The notes beneath the pieces were generated by a model. The model made no database searches and had not been told where the DNA came from. It saw only the letters and a list, made by a program, of their open reading frames with translations. Source: Spongospora subterranea (taxonomy: Eukaryota; Endomyxa; Phytomyxea; Plasmodiophorida; Plasmodiophoridae). Taken from it: DNA of 60,755 nucleotides. The stretch is taken from positions 1 to 60,755 of the forward strand of contig OUQQ01000043.1 in assembly GCA_900404475.1 (NCBI GenBank), given 5' to 3'. This document shows, piece by piece, positions 55,760 through 60,755 of this stretch (position 1 is the stretch's first letter; each line of letters opens with the position of its first letter). Made by a program: the position numbers and the translations under genes.

Positions 55760-55829
55760 CGGGAGTTCCAAAGGTAGTCAACTGAACTGGGTGATTATAA
55801 ATACCCTTTGCATACAACGCCTTATCGTA

Positions 55830-57230
55830 ATGCCTCCAAAAACAGCATCTGTGCCTGATGCGAATTCGTCCAATGAAGAGGATTCAATCAATGAGACCCA
55901 ACTCATGATGAAGACTATGATGCAGTTTTTGGAAGATTTACAACAACAGCAGCAAAAGTTACAAGAACAATGCAACACCAGATGGAACTATTTTCGTCTC
56001 CCTGATTGAAAAGAATCATGCTCCTTCTCCTGTGAAAACTGAGTCTCAAAAGATGGGCCACAACCAATCATCAAAGAGGGCCGAAGATAAAGTGAACGTT
56101 CACCAGAGTTTGAATACTTCTGACCTACCCAAATTTTCTGAAATTATTGAAAAAGAAGACGTCAAAAGTTTTTGGAGGTGAAGTGGATACGGTTTCCGAT
56201 GAAGACATTCTTGTTTGTTCGAGCTCTCAAATTCCTATCGTTCAACAAGCGATTTACTAGGATGACCCTGAAGGAGCCAGGTTAGACACACTCTACAAAT
56301 ACTTAGTCGGCGTGGTCCAAGACAAGCAACGAGCCACTGACAACCACTGAACAGGATACGTTGGGTGTCTGGTATGCGTAATCGGCTGATGTCGCCACCT
56401 TGATAAAGGCTTGGCGAGAGAAAATAGAGCATACACAAAAAACTGGAGGAGTATATGACGAAACTTTTTAGCTATTGAACCCAAATCAAGTCATTCCCAG
56501 ATGCAGAATTCATCTTTGGAGCCTGTTGCTGCCGTTGGTTTATCAAGACTTTAACATTAAAACCCAATCTTTAATGCGCCGGGACGCTAAGAAAGTATTT
56601 GACCTACAGAAGCTTTTTGGTATTGTCAGAGATGTCTAAGAAAGTATTTGACCTACAGAAGCTTTTTGGTATTGTCAGAGATGTCTAAGAAAGTATTTGA
56701 CCTACAGAAGCTTTTTGGTATTGTCAGAGATGTCTAAGAAAGTATTTGACCTACAGAAGCTTTTTGGTATTGTCAGAGATGTCTATGCCATGCTCCGTGA
56801 TATTGAAATTGTTGGGACCTTTGAACGCAAAAGCTTGGGACGTTTTGAGACGTCAGAGCAACAGTATTCCAAACCGTCTGCTTCTCCACGAAACCCTCCA
56901 TCGAGTTGGAATTCTACTCTACCGCCCTATCATAAAGCTCGATTCAGTTCCGCGCCACACTCAAAGTACATTATGCTAAAGTTCCAGTTGTTAAACGTGT
57001 CTGTTTTGCTGATTCTACTACTACTGTTGGATATCAAAAGGATATGCCCGTTTTCCAGTCGAAACAAGTATCTTTAGAAGATCCTTGTGAGATTCCTATT
57101 CCAGCTCCATTCTCACGTACCCGAGAGATTACCGTCTTCCTTAATGGCGGCTCCCACAGACTTCCAGCTTCAGTTGATGATGGAGCTGATTTCTCCGTTA
57201 TGGGTTGTTGGTTCCAAAATTGGTCAATAG
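55830..57230 (+). mobile_element. Retroelement gag-protease remnant
   Basis: ATG at 55830 starts MPPKTASVPDANSSNEEDSI with a Gln-rich coiled coil (FLEDLQQQQQKLQEQ), typical of a gag N-terminus. After stops, coding-like pieces continue to 57230, where ASVDDGADFSVMG resembles the D-S/T-G-A-D active-site loop of a retroviral-type aspartic protease (here DDGAD). It may be the 5' half of a gypsy element like the one upstream, in rearranged order. Confidence 0.5.
56589..56784. repeat. 49-bp tandem repeat, four exact copies
   Basis: The unit starting AAGAAAGTATTTGACCTACA is repeated four times with no visible differences. The period is not a multiple of three, so it shifts the gag-like frame at every unit. 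Confidence 0.9.
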
Positions 57231-57324
57231 AAGTAATATATTCGATATCACGAAAAGGTCAGATTTTGAATCAACAAGTAACAACAAACTCAAACTGTGG
57301 TTTAGCTTATATCTCATCATTGTT

Positions 57325-58096
57325 TTAGGTCGAGCAGCTAAAATTGACCAATAAAATACTCGATGAGTTGAGTGTTCTACCACGTTTACCCAACCACGTC
57401 TCGATAATATTCATGAGTGTCTGGACTTTCTCTACTGTTCCGAATCGAACCAATTTGGTTGCGTTGGTTTTGGAACTAGGTTGATTTAACTTCGGTCCCT
57501 TTTTCAAAATGTCAATCGCCTTCATTAATGATGAAGCACGAACCTTCTTGTAGCGACGAGTAATTGTCAAATCAGGATCCGCCTGTATTCCATCAGGCTC
57601 AAAGGCAATCAAAAATTGTACTTCACCATGAGTCTGACACCAACAACGGCATCATAAATCCAATCGGGAGAGACCCTTGAGCTGGTCGTTATCATCAGAT
57701 ACCACACCAGCTGTTAACAGTCGATCACATAATACTCCCTCCGTCTCAAAATAACTGATCGATATCGATGACAGCATCGCTTTGTTATTCCTATCTGAAA
57801 CAAATGGTTATAATATCAGGCTCTTCTGTCAGCCAGCAAACAGTCCAGATTAACACTTATCACTTTATTGATATATTACAGATTTACATCCACAAATGTA
57901 TTTCCAGCCCTTGTAACTGTTTCTCATAGGCAGATAATTGAAACGGAGGGAGTAGATCGTTGTCAAATGTGACGGCATCACTTACACTCAACCAAATAGG
58001 CCCCGTTGAAAGCATTATTGATGAGCGCTGATGTGTGTTCGACTGACACAGAGCCAAACGAAACTCCAGAGAGGTCGGTAATGTTCCAAACGACAT
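57325..58096 (-). CDS. Unidentified multi-exon gene (candidate)
   Basis: Minus-strand coding-like blocks: 58096-57884 (MSFGTLPTSLEFRLALCQ, LPPFQLSAYEKQLQGLEIHL, ending at a GTAAAT donor), about 57785-57660 (MLSSISISYFETEGVLCDRL, VSDDNDQLKGL) and 57620-57380 (FLIAFEPDGIQADPDLTI, RYKKVRASSLMKAIDILKKG, RFGTVEKVQTLMNIIETW). The amphipathic composition and intron-like spacers suggest a real gene. The family is not recognised and exon phases were not proved. Confidence 0.35.
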
Positions 58097-58099
58097 CCG

Positions 58100-60755
58100 C
58101 TTTTACAAAGATTGTATCTCAGAAATGCGCTTTGGAAATCCAAACATATTGTCACCGCTACTGCATAGTTTGATTCGTCAAATGGCGCATAAGCATCATG
58201 AGATTCTATGTTTTGATCATCACAAACGTCATTCGCTTTTTAACAATGTTTCTTCAAAAATGCGCTGTCACGAGAGGAAAAAACCAAGAGCTTACATGTT
58301 GACACTGCTACTAGATAGTTCGATTCCTCAAATGGCGCATAAGCATCATTTAGTTCAATATCAGGGGCTTTTCCCATACTTGGTGTCTCTACACAACGAT
58401 TATGATTACGAAATCACAAGTTATTCCTTGTTTTATTTTCTGCCTGTTCTCTGGTAGTATCACCCCAGAGTTTTCGCAGTGGCTTACAAGAGTACTGTTG
58501 CGACATCGATTCTCGATCCGAAAATATTTTTTTTCTCAAACGGTTCCGGTTAACTGGGTTCACGGTTGTATCGAGTCTACCGTTTTAAATCGTCAATCAA
58601 TGTCTGTAGCTAAAAGAACCGATTGATCAATGGGGATGAAATGTTGTTGCAGTAATATTCAATGGAATCGCAACTAACTGCACCGACTAACGTGGCTCGA
58701 GTTGGATCGAATTAAGAAGAGGACGATAATTAAGGATGCACTGTAATTGTCAGATACGAAATGTTTGAGTGAGGAATTATAGGTGGGCTTACATTGCACA
58801 TGACGCGAAGAAACCCATGACCAATTCGAGTTGCACTCTGGCGAAGTATCTTCATTAAACGTCCTGAGGAAGTAATAACTTTACTGTATTCAGACAAGTG
58901 TCAGTGCTTTTGTTAAAACTGGACAAAGCTGAGTCAACCATTTTTGAATCAGTTACTGTTCACCATTCGTTTGTTGAAGAAGCGTGAACCGGAATGCAAA
59001 TTTTCTTGCTTCCACTTTGTGCAAAAATATTGGTCCTACATCTATCCCATTCTTGATTTTCTACAAAGTTTTTTTCAAAAATTGGAATGAATGATTAGAA
59101 TCCTATTGCACAAATGACTCCACGAAAATATTTCAAATCGGTGACAGAGTTTTAGACAAAAAGACCACTAAATACACCACAGCCGATTGTCACATGTACA
59201 TTTGTTAATAACGAAATATGGCATTCGGGTCCAAATTGTGACTTGTTTTATAGTTTTCTGAAGGCTCGGTGTCAGAGTCTTTACAACATTGATCAAAAGC
59301 AAAATGATCGTTGGTAGTCTGAAGTGGAATATCTGAGATATCGTGTGTTTTTTTTGTCGTTAACCCATATAAACTGTTTACTCAAAGTTTACCGATTGCT
59401 ACTGTAGGTTTCTAACGAAGGCAATTACACTCCATTCTGTTGCTGTTTGCCCAGCTGATGCATTGCCGAAGTTGGATGTGTCATGATCGTATGCGGTTTG
59501 TTTACATAGGGGATTACCTGCCTCCCATCGCTCCACGACAGCTGGATAATAAACGCTTCCTTGCACTTGGTATTTCACTTTTCGTCACGAGCTATCGGTT
59601 ATCAGGTTCTTCGAAGATAGCTACATATAATGTTGTCAGCGGTGGCCGTCGCCTTCCTTTTTACAAGACGGCTAAGAGACGATGCTAAAAAAAATGAGCA
59701 TTGTTTAAGTTTCTGAGGCGGTATCTCCGGAGTCAATACAGATTGTACTGAATGGACCAACCGGAATCGTGATTGTCTCGATATGATTGCGGTACAGAGG
59801 ATGAAACTTCCGAAACAGTTGATCGCGTTAACGCAAAAAAAATAATTTTTCGCAACAATACCTGTGGCGGATCCAGTTATCGAACGTGCTGATATTGATC
59901 AAACCATCATGTATATTCAAAACTGCAAGTTATGCATTAAAAAGGACTAGTGCCGATTTCACGTCATTGTTCAATGATAAACTGGAGTTCGCTGAACGCA
60001 CACATCGTATGTTTGACAAAATCCAACAGTTCCTACATTAACCGGCGATACAATTGACGATAATGGATTTCGATTTCAAATTCTTTTGGTATGATTTGGG
60101 AGGGCATAGAATTCTTGGGAATTACAGGATATCGGGAACACAAATTAGGGTGAGGGAACATCTGACGGTATACTAACCGAGCAACGCAATCAGCATTGGC
60201 CTGACCATTATTTCGTTCGTCGTGAGCCTCCACATCTCTTATCGGGATTCGATATCAGACAATGCTTCATTGTTGAAATTCCGGGAATCAATATCTACCG
60301 CATAAGGGGATTTCAGTGACATTTTCCAGGAATCTTTTGAATTTGTTGTTAATAAAATATCCACCTTGCATCAAAAGGAGGATGCCGTTCCTGAAAGGTT
60401 GATTATTTTGTGTAGTGTTCGCTTTATCCAGGGGGAGTATGGGCTAGTCAGTTGATACCTATGGATGCTCTGATGTGCAGACAATCCAACATCCCATTTC
60501 GGAATTTCTGCCTATCGATTTCGGGTTTGGCCAACAGATGTCGAATATTTCTAATGCGCACAGGGAATCACCAGATTTCCTCAGTTGCAATCGATACTTA
60601 TTGTAAACTTATGTCTGATCGTATTGACCATCGTTTTTCAACATATAGTTGTGTTATATTGTCCATTAGACTTTCATGCCGGTTGTTGACCCTTTATCTT
60701 CAATACATTGTTGTCAAGTCCATTTTGTACCATTGGATGTTGACCTGGATTACCA
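58100..60755. other. Mostly unassigned, some repeats
   Basis: About 58145-58200 and 58300-58355 share a direct repeat around AAATGGCGCATAAGCATCAT. A plus ORF at 59440-59688 and a minus ORF at 60233-60033 (NNGQANADCVARLVYRQMFP, reminiscent of helix-turn-helix segments near transposon ORFs) are the only notable frames. I see no RNA gene. Confidence 0.35.

Overview
The window is a stretch of a eukaryotic nuclear genome. It holds compact, intron-rich genes with GT-AG introns, mostly 45-220 nt, separated by degenerate transposable elements and small inverted repeats. I rebuilt eleven genes exon by exon, and each closes in a single frame. Their stops are TAA, TAG and TGA, so the standard code applies. 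Calponin/transgelin, alpha-TTP-like CRAL-TRIO, OCIA-like, Tubby, LC8 and CNG-type channel genes together point to an opisthokont, most likely a holozoan (a small-genome invertebrate or a unicellular relative). That placement is inference. Runs of N and near-identical duplications on either side of a single N (1688 and 8537) show that this is a draft scaffold.

Layout. 0-5.3 kb: repeats, including an element with about 120-bp terminal inverted repeats, Penelope-like reverse transcriptase scraps and hairpins. 5.5-8.2 kb: PIG-A (minus, 11 exons). 9.0-10.3 kb: unknown membrane-protein ORFs (minus), one broken by an in-frame stop and one with a second copy at 3.6 kb. 12.6-13.5 kb: a dead PIF/Harbinger transposase. 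14.4-16.1 kb: an RNase P/MRP Rpp21-type subunit and a tail-anchored RWD-domain protein, same strand, 6 nt apart. 18.7-21.0 kb: SRP receptor alpha. 21.3-22.3 kb: transgelin-like gene, convergent with it. 23.7-24.7 kb: CRAL-TRIO protein lying between inverted repeats. 25.5-26.6 kb: a small membrane protein and a C1orf131-like protein. 27-31.5 kb: LINE ORF1-like, copia and a second PIF/Harbinger remnant, with nested fold-backs. 31.7-35.1 kb: a multi-exon putative secreted protein with 20-residue charged repeats. 36.0-37.7 kb: eIF4A3. 37.8-42.7 kb: a 1114-residue channel with two CNG-type modules. 43.3-45.2 kb: Tubby. 47.2-47.5 kb: dynein light chain LC8. 48.6-51.4 kb: an unidentified membrane-protein locus. 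51.9-52.3 kb: OCIA-domain-like protein. 52.4-57.2 kb: minisatellite, a 1.1-kb fold-back and gypsy-type retroelement pieces. 57.3-60.8 kb: mostly unassigned.

The recognisable genes are housekeeping (GPI-anchor synthesis, ER targeting, exon-junction helicase, RNase P) plus genes associated elsewhere with cilia or signalling (Tubby, LC8, CNG-type channel). They do not form one pathway. The most unusual locus is the two-module CNG-type channel, in which neither module has a recognisable K+ or CNG selectivity filter. Exon coordinates were worked out by eye from splice signals and protein-family conservation and should be checked against transcripts.
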